Shown: positions 1 to 11,700 of the stretch, one piece after another | Layout of the letters: every line of letters begins with the position of its first letter | Numbering within the stretch: the first letter of the stretch is position 1 | Assembly (NCBI GenBank): GCA_948099385.1 | Contig: CANUEZ040000208.1 | Coordinates: 248,001-312,000 of the forward strand | Reading direction: 5' to 3' | Source of the DNA: Fasciola hepatica | Lineage: Eukaryota > Platyhelminthes > Trematoda > Plagiorchiida > Fasciolidae | Length of the DNA stretch: 64,000 nt | The notes under the pieces: generated by a model | Databases searched by the model: none | What the model was told of the DNA's origin: nothing | Seen by the model: only the letters and a program-made list of their open reading frames with translations | Translations under genes and position numbers: made by a program

Positions 1-175
1 GTGAATGGAATAATTTGATCGGAGTGCCGACATGTAAATCATGATTTTCTTTTCTCGTAGTTATTCGTGTCTGGGTCACTGCTAACCCAACGAACAACGA
101 GTTTGCATTTGCAAGCGCTCATCTCATATTCATAGTCAGTAAGTAGTATGTGAACGTGTGTGTGGACGACATTTT

Positions 176-232
176 CGAGGAAGCACACGACCGGTTTGGC
201 GGTTGTTGCCGCTCATCAGCTATGCGTACTCG
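176..232 (-). ncRNA. Hammerhead-like (type I) ribozyme motif, first copy; present in every monomer
   Basis: Read on the minus strand from 232 to 176, the 57 nt fold as a type I hammerhead. The distal stem I is CGAG (232-229) with CTCG (179-176). An internal loop TAC/TTC follows, then proximal stem I GCATA with TGTGC (5 pairs including one U-G). The core CTGATGA is at 219-213. Stem II is GCGG, loop CAACAA, CCGC. Then come CAAA (198-195), where the family has GAAA, a palindromic two-pair stem III (CC/GG within ACCGGT) and U-C at 190-189. Cleavage would be predicted between 189 and 188. Self-cleaving hammerheads in tandem repeats are known from schistosomes, newts and cave crickets, and in metazoan retrozymes. 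Two departures matter: core G12 is C, and the innermost stem I position is G opposite G. The fold is visible in the sequence; catalytic activity is unproven and may be lost. Confidence 0.75.
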
Positions 233-492
233 GTACTCCTATGCCCACTCGTCTTCTGACTTGTACACTCCGATGATCTTCTATAATCACTAGGATCTAA
301 TTTCAATCGTCTCGATTGTGAATGGATACTGTTGATTGAAGAGGCGACAAATGAATGAGAATTGTCATTTCTCGTAGTTATTCGTGTCTGGGTCACTGCT
401 AACCCAACGAACAACGAGTTTGCATTTGCAAGCTCTCATCTCATATGCGTTTTCAGTAAGTATTATGTGAACGTGTGTGTGGACGACATTTT

Positions 493-549
493 CGAGGAAG
501 CACACGACCGGTTTGGCGGTTGTTGCCGCTCATCAGCTATGCGTACTCG
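493..549 (-). ncRNA. Hammerhead-like motif, second copy (317-bp spacing)
   Basis: This is the next copy of the motif, exactly 317 bp on, with the same CTGATGA core, GCGG/CCGC stem II, CAAA box, ACCGGT palindrome and both halves of stem I. It is listed to fix the register: further copies follow at the monomer period through the whole array and are not itemised. Confidence 0.72.
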
Positions 550-853
550 GTACTCCTATGCCCACTCGTCTTCTGACTTGTACACTCCGATGAACTTTTA
601 AGTTCAATAGGATCTTATTTGAATCGTCTCGATTGTGAATGGATACTGTTGATTGAAGAGGCGACAAATGAATGAGAATTGTCATTTCTCGTAGTTATTC
701 GTGTCTGGGTCACTGCTAACCCAACGAACAACGAGTTTGCATTTGCAAGCGCTCATCTCATATTCATAGTCAGTAAGTAGTATGTGAACGTGTGTGTGGA
801 CGACATTTTCGAGGAAGCACACGACCGGTTTGGCGGTTGTTGCCGCTCATCAG

Positions 854-3800
854 CTATGCGTACTCGGTACTCCTATGCCCACTCGTCTTCTGACTTGTAC
901 ACTCCGATGATCTTCTATAATCACTAGGATCTAATTTGAATCTATTCGAGAGTGAATGGATTATATTGATCGCAGACCCGACATATAAATTAGAATTGTC
1001 ATTTCTCGTAGTTATTCGTGTCTGGGTCACTGCTAACCCAACGAACAACGAGTTTGCATTTGCAAGCGCTCATCTCATATTCATAGTCAGTAAGTAGTAT
1101 GTGAACGTGTGTGTGGGCGACATTTTCGAGGAAGCACACGACCGGTTTGGCGGTTGTTGCCGCTCATCAGCTATGCGTACTCGGTACTCCTATGCCCACT
1201 CGTCTTCTGACTTGTACACTCCGATGATCTTCTATAATCACAAGGATCTAATTTGATTCGTCTCGATTGTGAATGGATACTGTTGATTGAAGAGGCGACA
1301 AATGAATGAGAATTGTCATTTCTCGTAGTTATTCGTGTCTGGGTCACTGCTAACCCAACGAACAACGAGTTTGCATTTGCAAGCGCTCATCTCATATTCA
1401 TAGTCAGTAAGTAGTATGTGAACGTGTGTGTGGACGACATTTTCGAGGAAGCACACGACCGGTTTGGCGGTTGTTGCCGCTCATCAGCTATGCGTACTCG
1501 GTACTCGTATGCCCACTCGTCTTCTGACTTGTACACTCCGATGATCTTCTATAATCAATAGGATCTAATTTGAATCGTCTCGATTGTGAATGGATACTGT
1601 TGATTGAAGAGGCGACAAATGAATGAGAATTGTCATTTCTCGTAGTTATTCGTGTCTCGGTCACTGCTAACCCAACGAACAACGAGTTTGCATTTGCAAG
1701 CTCTCATCTCATATTCATAGTCAGTAAGTAGTATGTGAACGTGTGTGTGGACGACATTTTCGAGGAAGCACACGACCGGTTTGGCGGTTGTTGCCGCTCA
1801 TCAGCTATGCGTACTTGGTACTCCTATGCCCACTCGTCTTCTGACTTGTACACTCCGATGATCTTTTATGTTCAATAGGATCTAATTTGAATCGTCTGGA
1901 TTGTGAATGGATACTGTTGATTGAAGAGGCGACAAATGAATGAGAATTGTCATTTCTCGTAGTTATTCGTGTCTGGGTCACTGCTAACCCAACGAACAAC
2001 GAGTTTGCATTTGCAAGCGCTCATCTCATATTCATAGTCAGTAAGTAGTATGTGAACGTGTGTGTGGACGACATTTTCGAGGAAGCACACGACCGGTTTG
2101 GCGGTTGTTGCCGCTCATCAGCTATGCGTACTCGGTACTCCTATGCCCACTCGTCTTCTGACTTGTACACTCCGATGATCTTTTATGTTCAATAGGATCT
2201 AATTTGAATCCTCTCGATTGTGAATGGATACTGTTGATTGAATTGGCGACAAATGAATGAGAATTGTCATTTCTCGTAGTTATTCGTGTCTGGGTCACTG
2301 CTAACCCAACGAACAACGAGTTTGCATTTGCAAGCGCTCATCTCATAGTCATAGACAGTAAGTAGTATGTGAACGTGTGTGTGGACGACATTTTCGAGGA
2401 AGCACACGACCGGTTTGGCGGTTGTTGCCGCTCATCAGCTATGCGTACTCGGTACTCGTATGCCCACTCGTCTTCTGACTTGTACACTCCGATGATCTTC
2501 TATAATCACTAGGATCTAATTTGAATCTACTCGAGAGTGAATGGATTATATTGATCGCAGACCCGACAGATAAATTAGAATTGTCATTTCTCGTAGTTAT
2601 TCGTGTCTGGGTCACTGCTAACCCAACGAACAACGAGTTTGCATTTGCAAGCGCTCATCTCATATTCATAGTCAGTAAGTAGTATGTGAACGTGTGTGTG
2701 GACGACATTTTCGAGGAAGCACACGACCGGTTTGGCGGTTGTTGCCGCTCATCAGCTATGCGTACTCGGTACTCCTATGCCCACTCGTCTTCTGACTTGT
2801 ACACTCCGATGATCTTCTATAATCACTAGGATCTAATTTCAATCGTCTCGATTGTGAATGGATTATATTGATCGCAGACCCGACATATAAATTAGAATTG
2901 TCATTTCTCGTAGTTATTCGTGTCTGGGTCACTGCTAACCCAACGAACAACGAGTTTGCATTTGCAAGCGCTCATCTCATATTCATAGTCAGTAAGTAGT
3001 ATGTGAACGTGTGTGTGGACGACATTTTCGAGGAAGCACACGACCGGTTTGGCGGTTGTTGCCGCTCATCAGCTATGCGTACTCGGTACTCCTATGCCCA
3101 CTCGTCTTCTGACTTGTACACTCCGATGATCTTTTATGTTCAATAGGATCTAATTTGAATCCTCTCGATTGTGAATGGATACTGTTGATTGAAGAGGCGA
3201 CAAATGAATGAGAATTGTCATTTCTCGTAGTTATTCGTGTCTGGGTCACTGCTAACCCAACGAACAACGAGTTTGCATTTGCAAGCGCTCATCTCATAGT
3301 CATAGACAGTAAGTAGTATGTGAACGTGTGTGTGGACGACATTTTCGAGGAAGCACACGACCGGTTTGGCGGTTGTTGCCGCTCATCAGCTATGCGTACT
3401 CGGTACTCGTATGCCCACTCGTCTTCTGACTTGTACACTCCGATGATCTTCTATAATCAATAGGATCTAATTTGAATCGTCTCGATTGTGAATGGATACT
3501 GTTGATTGAAGAGGCGACAAATGAATGAGAATTGTCATTTCTCGTAGTTATTCGTGTCTCGGTCACTGCTAACCCAACGAACAACGAGTTTGCATTTGCA
3601 AGCGCTCATCTCATATTCATAGTCAGTAAGTAGTATGTGAACGTGTGTGTGGACGACATTTTCGAGGAAGCACACGACCGGTTTGGCGGTTGTTGCCGCT
3701 CATCAGCTATGCGTACTTGGTACTCCTATGCCCACTCGTCTTCTGACTTGTACACTCCGATGATCTTTTATGTTCAATAGGATCTAATTTGAATATCCTA

Positions 3801-4023
3801 GAGTGTGAATGGATACTGTTGATTGAAGAGGCGACAAATGAATGAGAATTGTCATTTCTCGTAGTTATTCGTGTCTGGGTCACTGCTAACCCAACGAACA
3901 ACGAGTTTGAATTTGCAAGCGCTCATCTCATATTCATAGTCAGTAAGTAGTATGTGAACGTGTGTGTGGAGGACATTTTCGAGGAAGCACACGACCGGTT
4001 TGGCGGTTGTTGCCGCTCATCAG
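854..4023. repeat. Six-monomer (1,902-bp) spaced duplication
   Basis: Copies in the register 854, 1171, 1488 and 1805 are matched by copies 1,902 bp downstream (2756, 3073, 3390 and 3707). The pairs at 1488/3390 (TGTCTCGGTCAC) and 1805/3707 (GTACTTGG) share rare private variants. The 854 and 2756 copies both carry the divergent GATCGCAGACCCGAC allele. The remaining two positions of the six-mer have diverged or been converted. Confidence 0.7.
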
Positions 4024-5664
4024 CTATGCGTACTCGGTACTCCTATGCCCACTCGTCTTCTGACTTGTACACTCCGATGATCTTCTATAATCACTAGGAT
4101 CTAATTTGAATCGTCTCGATTGTGAACGGATACTGTTGATTGAAGAGGCGACAAATGAATGAGAATTGTCATTTCTCGTAGTTATTCGTGTCTGTGTCAC
4201 TGCTAACCCAACGAACAACGAGTTTGCATTTGCAAGCTCTCATCTCATATTCATAGTCAGTAAGTAGTATGTGAACGTGTGTGTGGACGACATTTCCGAG
4301 GAAGCACACGACCGGTTTGGCGGTTGTTGCCGCTCATCAGCTATACGTACTCGGTACTCCTATGCCCACTCGTCTTCTGACTTGTACACTCCGATGATCT
4401 TTTATGTTCAATAGGATCTAATTTGAATCTACTCGATTGTGAATGGATACTGTTGATTGAAGAGGCGACAAATGAATGAGAATTGTCATTTCTCGAAGTT
4501 ATTCGTGTCTGGGTCACTGCTAACCCAACGAACAACGAGTTTGCATTTGCAAGCGCTCATCTCATATTCATAGTCAGTAAGTAGTATGTGAACGTGTGTG
4601 TGGACGACATTTTCGAGGAAGCGCACGACCGGTTTGGCGGTTGTTGCCGCTCATCAGCTATACGTACTCGGTACTCCTATGCCCACTCGTCTTCTGACTT
4701 GTACACTCCGATGATCTTTTATGTTCAATAGGATCTAATTTGAATCTTCTCGATTGTGAATGGATAATGTTGATTGAAGAGGCGACAAATGAATGAGAAT
4801 TGTCATTTCTCGTAGTTATTCGTGTCTGGGTCACTGCTAACCCAACGAACAACGAGTTTGCATTTGCAAGCGCTCATCTCATATTCATAGTCAGTAAGTA
4901 GTATGTGAACGTGTGTGTGGACGACATTTTCGAGGAAGCACACGACCGGTTTGGCGGTTGTTGCCGCTCATCAGCTATGCGTACTCGGTACTCCTATGCC
5001 CACTCGTCTTCTGACTTGTACACTCCGATGATCTTCTATAATCACTAGGATCTAATTGAATCGTCTCGAGTGTGGATGGATACTGTTGATTGAAGAGGCG
5101 ACAAATGAATGAGAATTGTCATTTCTCGTAGTTATTCGTGTCTGGGTCACTGCTAACCCAACGAACAACGAGTTTGCATTTGCAAGATCTCACCTCATAT
5201 GCGTTTTCAGTAAGTAGTATGTGAACGTGTGTGTGGACGACATTTTCGAGGAAGCACACGACCGGTTTGGCGGTTGTTGCCGCTCATCAGCTATGCGTAC
5301 TCGGTACTCCTATGCCCACTCGTCTTCTGACTTGTACACTCCGATGATCTTCTATAATCAATAGTATCTAATTGAATCGTCTCGAGTGTGGATGGATACT
5401 GTTGATTGAAGAGGCGACAAATGAATGAGAATTGTCATTTCTCGTAGTTATTCGTGTCTGGGTCACTGCTAACCCAACGAACAACGAGTTTGCATTTGCA
5501 AGCGCTCATCTCATATTCATAGTCAGTAAGTAGTATGTGAACGTGTGTGTGGACGACATTTTCGAGGAAGCACACGACCGGTTTGGCGGTTGTTGCCGCT
5601 CATCAGCTATGCGTACTCGGTACTCCTATGCCCACTCGTCTTCTGACTTGTACACTCCGATGAT

Positions 5665-5745
5665 CTTCTATAATCACTAGGATCTAATTTGAATCGTCTC
5701 GATTGTGAATGGATACTGTTGATTGAAGAGGCGACAAATGAATGA
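5665..5745. repeat. Variable block of the monomer (representative copy)
   Basis: Comparing copies, most substitutions and all frequent one-base deletions fall in this ~80-bp part; the other ~235 bp are almost invariant. Three sub-blocks vary. The left one reads TATAATCACTAGG, TATAATCAATAGG, TATGTTCAATAGG or TATGTTCACTAGG. The middle reads GATTGTGAATGG, GAGTGTGGATGG, GATTGTGAATGTACAC or GAGTGTGGATGGCCAC. The right reads GAAGAGGCGAC, GAATTGGCGAC, GAAGTGTCGAC, GAAGAGTCGAC or GAACAGGCGAC. These alleles occur in many different combinations, which points to recombination or gene conversion between copies. Confidence 0.85.
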
Positions 5746-5760
5746 GAATTGTCATTTCTC
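5744..5760. repeat. Small inverted repeat GAGAA-TTGTCAT-TTCTC (per monomer)
   Basis: A 5-bp perfect inverted repeat with a 7-nt loop lies just outside the variable block in essentially all monomers. The common alternative allele (TTTTCAT instead of TTGTCAT) changes only the loop and leaves the arms intact. No function is inferred. Confidence 0.5.
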
Positions 5761-5775
5761 GTAGTTATTCGTGTC

Positions 5776-5793
5776 TGGGTCACTGCTAACCCA
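5776..5793. repeat. Small inverted repeat TGGGT-CACTGCTA-ACCCA (per monomer)
   Basis: A 5-bp inverted repeat with an 8-nt loop is present in nearly all monomers. It is broken in the copies carrying CTCGGTCAC (near 1657 and 3559) or TGTGTCACTG. It could be a hairpin in a transcript of either strand; no function is claimed. Confidence 0.45.
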
Positions 5794-8700
5794 ACGAACA
5801 ACGAGTTTGCATTTGCAAGATCTCACCTCATATGCGTTTTCAGTAAGTAGTATGTGAACGTGTGTGTGGACGACATTTTCGAGGAAGCACACGACCGGTT
5901 TGGCGGTTGTTGCCGCTCATCAGCTATGCGTACTCGGTACTCCTATGCCCACTCGTCTTCTGACTTGTACACTCCGATGATCTTCTATAATCACTAGGAT
6001 CTAATTGAATCGTCTCGAGTGTGGATGGATACTGTTGATTGAAGAGGCGACAAATGAATGAGAATTGTCATTTCTCGTAGTTATTCGTGTCTGGGTCACT
6101 GCTAACCCAACGAACAACGAGTTTGCATTTGCAAGCGCTCATCTCATATTCATAGTCAGTAAGTAGTATGTGAACGTGTGTGTGGACGACATTTTCGAGG
6201 AAGCACACGACCGGTTTGGCGGTTGTTGCCGCTCATCAGCTATGCGTACTCGGTACTCCTATGCCCACTCGTCTTCTGACTTGTACACTCCGATGATCTT
6301 CTATAATCACTAGGATCTAATTTGAATCGTCTCGATTGTGAATGGATACTGTTGATTGAAGAGGCGACAAATGAATGAGAATTGTCATTTCTCGTAGTTA
6401 TTCGTGTCTGGGTCACTGCTAACCCAACGAACAACGAGTTTGCATTTGCAAGCGCTCATCTCATATTCATAGTCAGTAAGTAGTATGTGAACGTGTGTGT
6501 GGACGACATTTTCGAGGAAGCACACGACCGGTTTGGCGGTTGTTGCCGCTCATCAGCTATGCGTACTCGGTACTCCTATGCCCACTCGTCTTCTGACTTG
6601 TACACTCCGATGATCTTCTATAATCACTAGGATCTAATTTGAATCGTCTCGAGTGTGAATGTACACTGTTGATTGAAGAGGCGACAAATGAATTAGAATT
6701 GTCATTTCTCGTAGTTATTCGTGTCTGGGTCACTGCTAACCCAACGAACAACGAGTTTGCATTTGCAAGCGCTCATCTCATATTCATAGTCAGTAAGTAG
6801 TATGTGAACGTGTGTGTGGACGACATTTTCGAGGAAGCACACGACCGGTTTGGCGGTTGTTGCCGCTCATCAGCTATACGTACTCGGTACTCCTATGCCC
6901 ACTCGTCTTCTGACTTGTACACTCCGATGATCTTCTATAATCAATAGGATCTAATTTGAATCTACTCGATTGTGAATGGATACTGTTGATTGAAGAGGCG
7001 ACAAATGAATTAGAATTGTCATTTCTCGTAGTTATTCGTGTCTGGGTCACTGCTAACCCAACGAACAACGAGTTTGCATTTGCAAGCGCTCATCTCATAT
7101 TCATAGTCAGTAAGTAGTATGTGAACGTGTGTGTGGACGACATTTTCGAGGAAGCACACGACCGGTTTGGCGGTTGTTGCCGCTCATCAGCTATACGTAC
7201 TCGGTACTCCTATGCCCACTCGTCTTCTGACTTGTACACTCCGATGATCTTCTATAATCACTAGGATCTAATTTCAATCGTCTCGATTGTGAATGGATAC
7301 TGTTGATTGAAGAGGCGACAAATGAATGAGAATTGTCATTTCTCGTAGTTATTCGTGTTTGGGTCACTGCTAACCCAACGAACAACGAGTTTGCATTTGC
7401 AAGCGCTCATCTCATATTCATAGACAGTAAGTAGTATGTGAACGTGTGTGTGGAGGACATTTTCGAGGAAGCACACGACCGGTTTGGCGGTTGTTGCCGC
7501 TCATCAGCTATGCGTACTCGGTACTCCTATGCCCACTCGTCTTCTGACTTGTACACTCCGATGATCTTCTATAATCATTAGGATCTAATTTGAATCGTCT
7601 CGATTGTGAATGGATACTTTTGATTGAAGAGGCGACAAATGAATGAGAATTGTCATTTCTCGTAGTTATTCGTGTCTGGGTCACTGCTAACCCAACGAAC
7701 AACGAGTTTGCATTTGCAAGCGCTCATCTCATATTCATAGTCAGTAAGTAGTATGTGAACGTGTGTGTGGACGACATTTTCGAGGAAGCACACGACCGGT
7801 TTGGCGGTTGTTGCCGCTCATCAGCTATGCGTACTCGGTACTCCTATGCCCACTCGTCTTCTGACTTGTACACTCCGATGATCTTCTATAATCACAAGGA
7901 TCTAATTTGATTCGTCTCGAGTGTGGATGGATACTGTTGATTGAAGAGGCGACAAATGAATGAGAATTGTCATTTCTCGTAGTTATTCGTGTCTGGGTCA
8001 CTGCTAACCCAACGAACAACGAGTTTGCATTTGCAAGCGCTCATCTCATATTCATAGTCAGTAAGTAGTATGTGAACGTGTGTGTGGACGACATTTTCGA
8101 GGAAGCACACGACCGGTTTGGCGGTTGTTGCCGCTCATCAGCTATGCGTACTCGGTACTCCTATGCCCACTCGTCTTCTGACTTGTACACTCCGATGATC
8201 TTCTATAATCACTAGGATCTAATTGAATCGTCTCGAGTGTGGATGGATACTGTTGATTGAAGAGGCGACAAATGAATGAGAATTGTCATTTCTCGTAGTT
8301 ATTCGTGTCTGGGTCACTGCTAACCCAACGAACAACGAGTTTGCATTTGCAAGCGCTCATCTCATATTCATAGTCAGTAAGTAGTATGTGAACGTGTGTG
8401 TGGACGACATTTTCGAGGAAGCACACGACCGGTTTGGCTGTTGTTGCCGCTCATCAGCTATGCGTACTCGGTACTCCTATGCCCACTCGTCTTCTGACTT
8501 GTACACTCCGATGATCTTCTATAATCACTAGGATCTAATTTGAATCGTCTCGATTGTGAATGGATACTGTTGATTGAAGAGGCGACAAATGAATGAGAAT
8601 TGTCATTTCTCGTAGTTATTCGTGTCTGTGTCACTGCTAACCCAACGAACAACGAGTTTGCATTTGCAAGCGCTCATCTCATATTCATGGTCAGTAAGTA

Positions 8701-11700
8701 GTATGTGAATTTGTGTGTGGACGACATTTTCGAGGAAGCACACGACCGGTTTGGCGGTTGTTGCCGCTCATCAGCTATGCGTACTCGGTACTCCTATGCC
8801 AACTCGTCTTCTGACTTGTACACTCCGATGATCTTTTATAATCACTAGGATCTAATTTGAAACGTCTCGAGTGTGGATGGATACTGTTGATTGAAGAGGC
8901 GACAAATGAATGAGAATTGTCATTTCTCGAAGTTATTCGTGTCTGGGTCACTGCTAACCCAACGAACAACGAGTTTGCATTTGCAAGCGCTCATCTCATA
9001 TTCATAGTCAGTAAGTAGTATGTGAACGTGTGTGTGGACGACATTTTCGAGGAAGCACACGACCGGTTTGGCGGTTGTTGCCGCTCATCAGCTATACGTA
9101 CTCGGTACTCCTATGCCCACTCGTCTTCTGACTTGTACACTCCGATGATCTTCTATAATCAATAGGATCTAATTTGAATCTACTCGATTGTGAATGGATA
9201 CTGTTGATTGAAGAGGCGACAAATGAATGAGAATTGTCATTTCTCGTAGTCATTCGTGTCTGGGTCACTGCTAACCCAACGAACAACGAGTTTGCATTTG
9301 CAAGCGCTCATCTCATATTCATAGTCAGTAAGTAGTATGTGAACGTGTGTGTGGACGACATTTTCGAGGAAGCACACGACCGGTTTGGCGGTTGTTGCCG
9401 CTCATCAGCTATGCGTACTCGGTACTCCTATGCCCACTCGTCTTCTGACTTGTACACTCCGATGATCTTCTGTAATCACTAGGATCTAATTTGAATCGTC
9501 TCGATTGTGAATGGATACTGTTGATTGAAGAGGCGACAAATGAATTAGAATTGTCATTTCTCGTAGTTATTCGTGTCTGGGTCACTGCTAACCCAACGAA
9601 CAACGAGTTTGCATTTGCAAGCGCTCATCTCATATTCATAGTCAGTAAGTAGTATGTGAACGTGTGTGTGGACGACATTTTCGAGGAAGCACACGACGGG
9701 TTTGGCGGTTGTTGCCGCTCATCAGCTATACGTACTCGGTACTCCTATGCCCACTCGTCTTCTGACTTGTACACTCCGATGATCTTCTATAATCAATAGG
9801 ATCTAATTTGAATCTACTCGATTGTGAATGGATACTGTTGATTGAAGAGGCGACAAATGAATTAGAATTGTCATTTCTCGTAGTTATTCGTGTCTGGGTC
9901 ACTGCTAACCCAACGAACAACGAGTTTGCATTTGCAAGCGCTCATCTCATATTCATAGTCAGTAAGTAGTATGTGAACGTGTGTGTGGACGACATTTTCG
10001 AGGAAGCACACGACGGGTTTGGCGGTTGTTGCCGCTCATCAGCTATACGTACTCGGTACTCCTATGCCCAATCGTCTTCTGACTTGTACACTCCGATGAT
10101 CTTCTATAATCAATAGGATCTAATTTGAATCTACTCGATTTTGAATGGATACTGTTGATTGAAGAGGCGACAAATGAATGAGAATTGTCATTTCTCGTAG
10201 TTATTCGTGTTTGGGTCACTGCTAACCCAACGAACAACGAGTTTGCATTTGCAAGCGCTCATCTCATATTCATCGACAGTAAGTAGTATGTGAACGTGTG
10301 TGTGGAGGACATTTTCGAGGAAGCACACGACCGGTTTGGCGGTTGTTGCCGCTCATCAGCTATGCGTACTCGGTACTCCTATGCCCACTCGTCTTCTGAC
10401 TTGTACACTCCGATGATCTTCCATAATCATTAGGATCTAATTTGAATCGTCTCGATTGTGAATGGATACTGTTGATTGAAGAGGCGACAAATGAATGAGA
10501 ATTGTCATTTCTCGTAGTTATTCGTGTCTGGGTCACTGCTAACCCAACGAACAACGAGTTTGCATTTGCAAGCGCTCATCTCATATTCATAGTCAGTAAG
10601 TAGTATGTGAACGTGTGTGTGGACGACATTTTCGAGGATGCACACGACCGGTTTGGCGGTTGTTGCCGCTCATCAGCTATGCGTACTCGGTACTCCTATG
10701 CCCACTCGTCTTCTGACTTGTACACTCCGATGATCTTCTATAATCAATAGGATCTAATTTGAAACGGCTCGAGTGTGGATGGATACTGTTGATTGAAGAG
10801 GCGACAAATGAATGAGAATTGTCATTTCTCGTAGTTATTCGTGTCTGGGTCACTGCTAACCCAACGAACAACGAGTTTGCATTTGCAAGCGCTCATCTCA
10901 TATTCATAGTCAGTAAGTAGTATGTGAACGTGTGTGTGGACGACATTTTACGAGGAAGCACACGACGGGTTGGGCGGTTGTTGCCGCTCATCAGCTATGC
11001 GTACTCGGTACTCCTATGCCCACTCGTCTTCTGACTTGTACACTCCGATGATCTTCTATAATCACTAGGATCTAATTTGAATCGTCTCGAGTGTCGATGG
11101 ATACTGTTGATTGAAGAGGCGACAAATGAATGAGAATTGTCATTTCTCGTAGTTATTCGTGTCTGGGTCACTGCTAACCCAACGAACAACGAGTTTGCAT
11201 TTGCAAGCGCTCATCTCATATTCATAGTCAGTAAGTAGTATGTGAACGTGTGTGTGGACGACATTTTCGAGGAAGCACACGACCGGTTTGGCGGTTGTTG
11301 CCGCTCATCAGCTATGCGTACTCGGTACACCTATGCCCACTCGTCTTCTGACTTGTACACTCCGATGATCTTCTATAATCACTAGGATCAAATTTGAATC
11401 GTCTCGAGTGTGGATGGATACTGTTGACTGAAGAGGCGACAAATGAATGAGAATTGTCATTTCTCGTAGTTATTCGTGTCTGGGTCACTGCTAACCCAAC
11501 GAACAACGAGTTTGCATTTGCAAGCGCTCATCTCATATTCATAGTCAGTAAGTAGTATGTGAACGTGTGTGTGGACGACATTTTCGAGGAAGCACACGAC
11601 CGGTTTGGCGGTTGTTGCCGCTCATCAGCTATGCGTACTCGGTACTCCTATGCCCACTCGTCTTCTGACTTGTACACTCCGATGATCTTCTATAATCAAT

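Noticed and set aside
271..283. Second hammerhead core on the plus strand (CCGATGATC)
   Set aside because: It reads CCGATGA rather than CTGATGA and has no adjacent stem II or GAAA box.
220..414. A 64-codon minus-strand open frame repeated in most monomers, suggesting a repeated small protein gene
   Set aside because: It begins at TTG, contains no ATG, ends inside the hammerhead motif, and is closed by the CTTATTTG stop allele, one-base deletions or other stops in about 26 copies. Variable-block changes alter residues freely. It persists only because the DNA repeat is conserved.
1..536. Internal RNA polymerase III promoter (A and B boxes) in the monomer, as in schistosome hammerhead satellites
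   Set aside because: The best candidates (TTAGCAGTGACC and GATTCAAATTA on the minus strand) match the consensus too poorly, and the second lies in the variable block.
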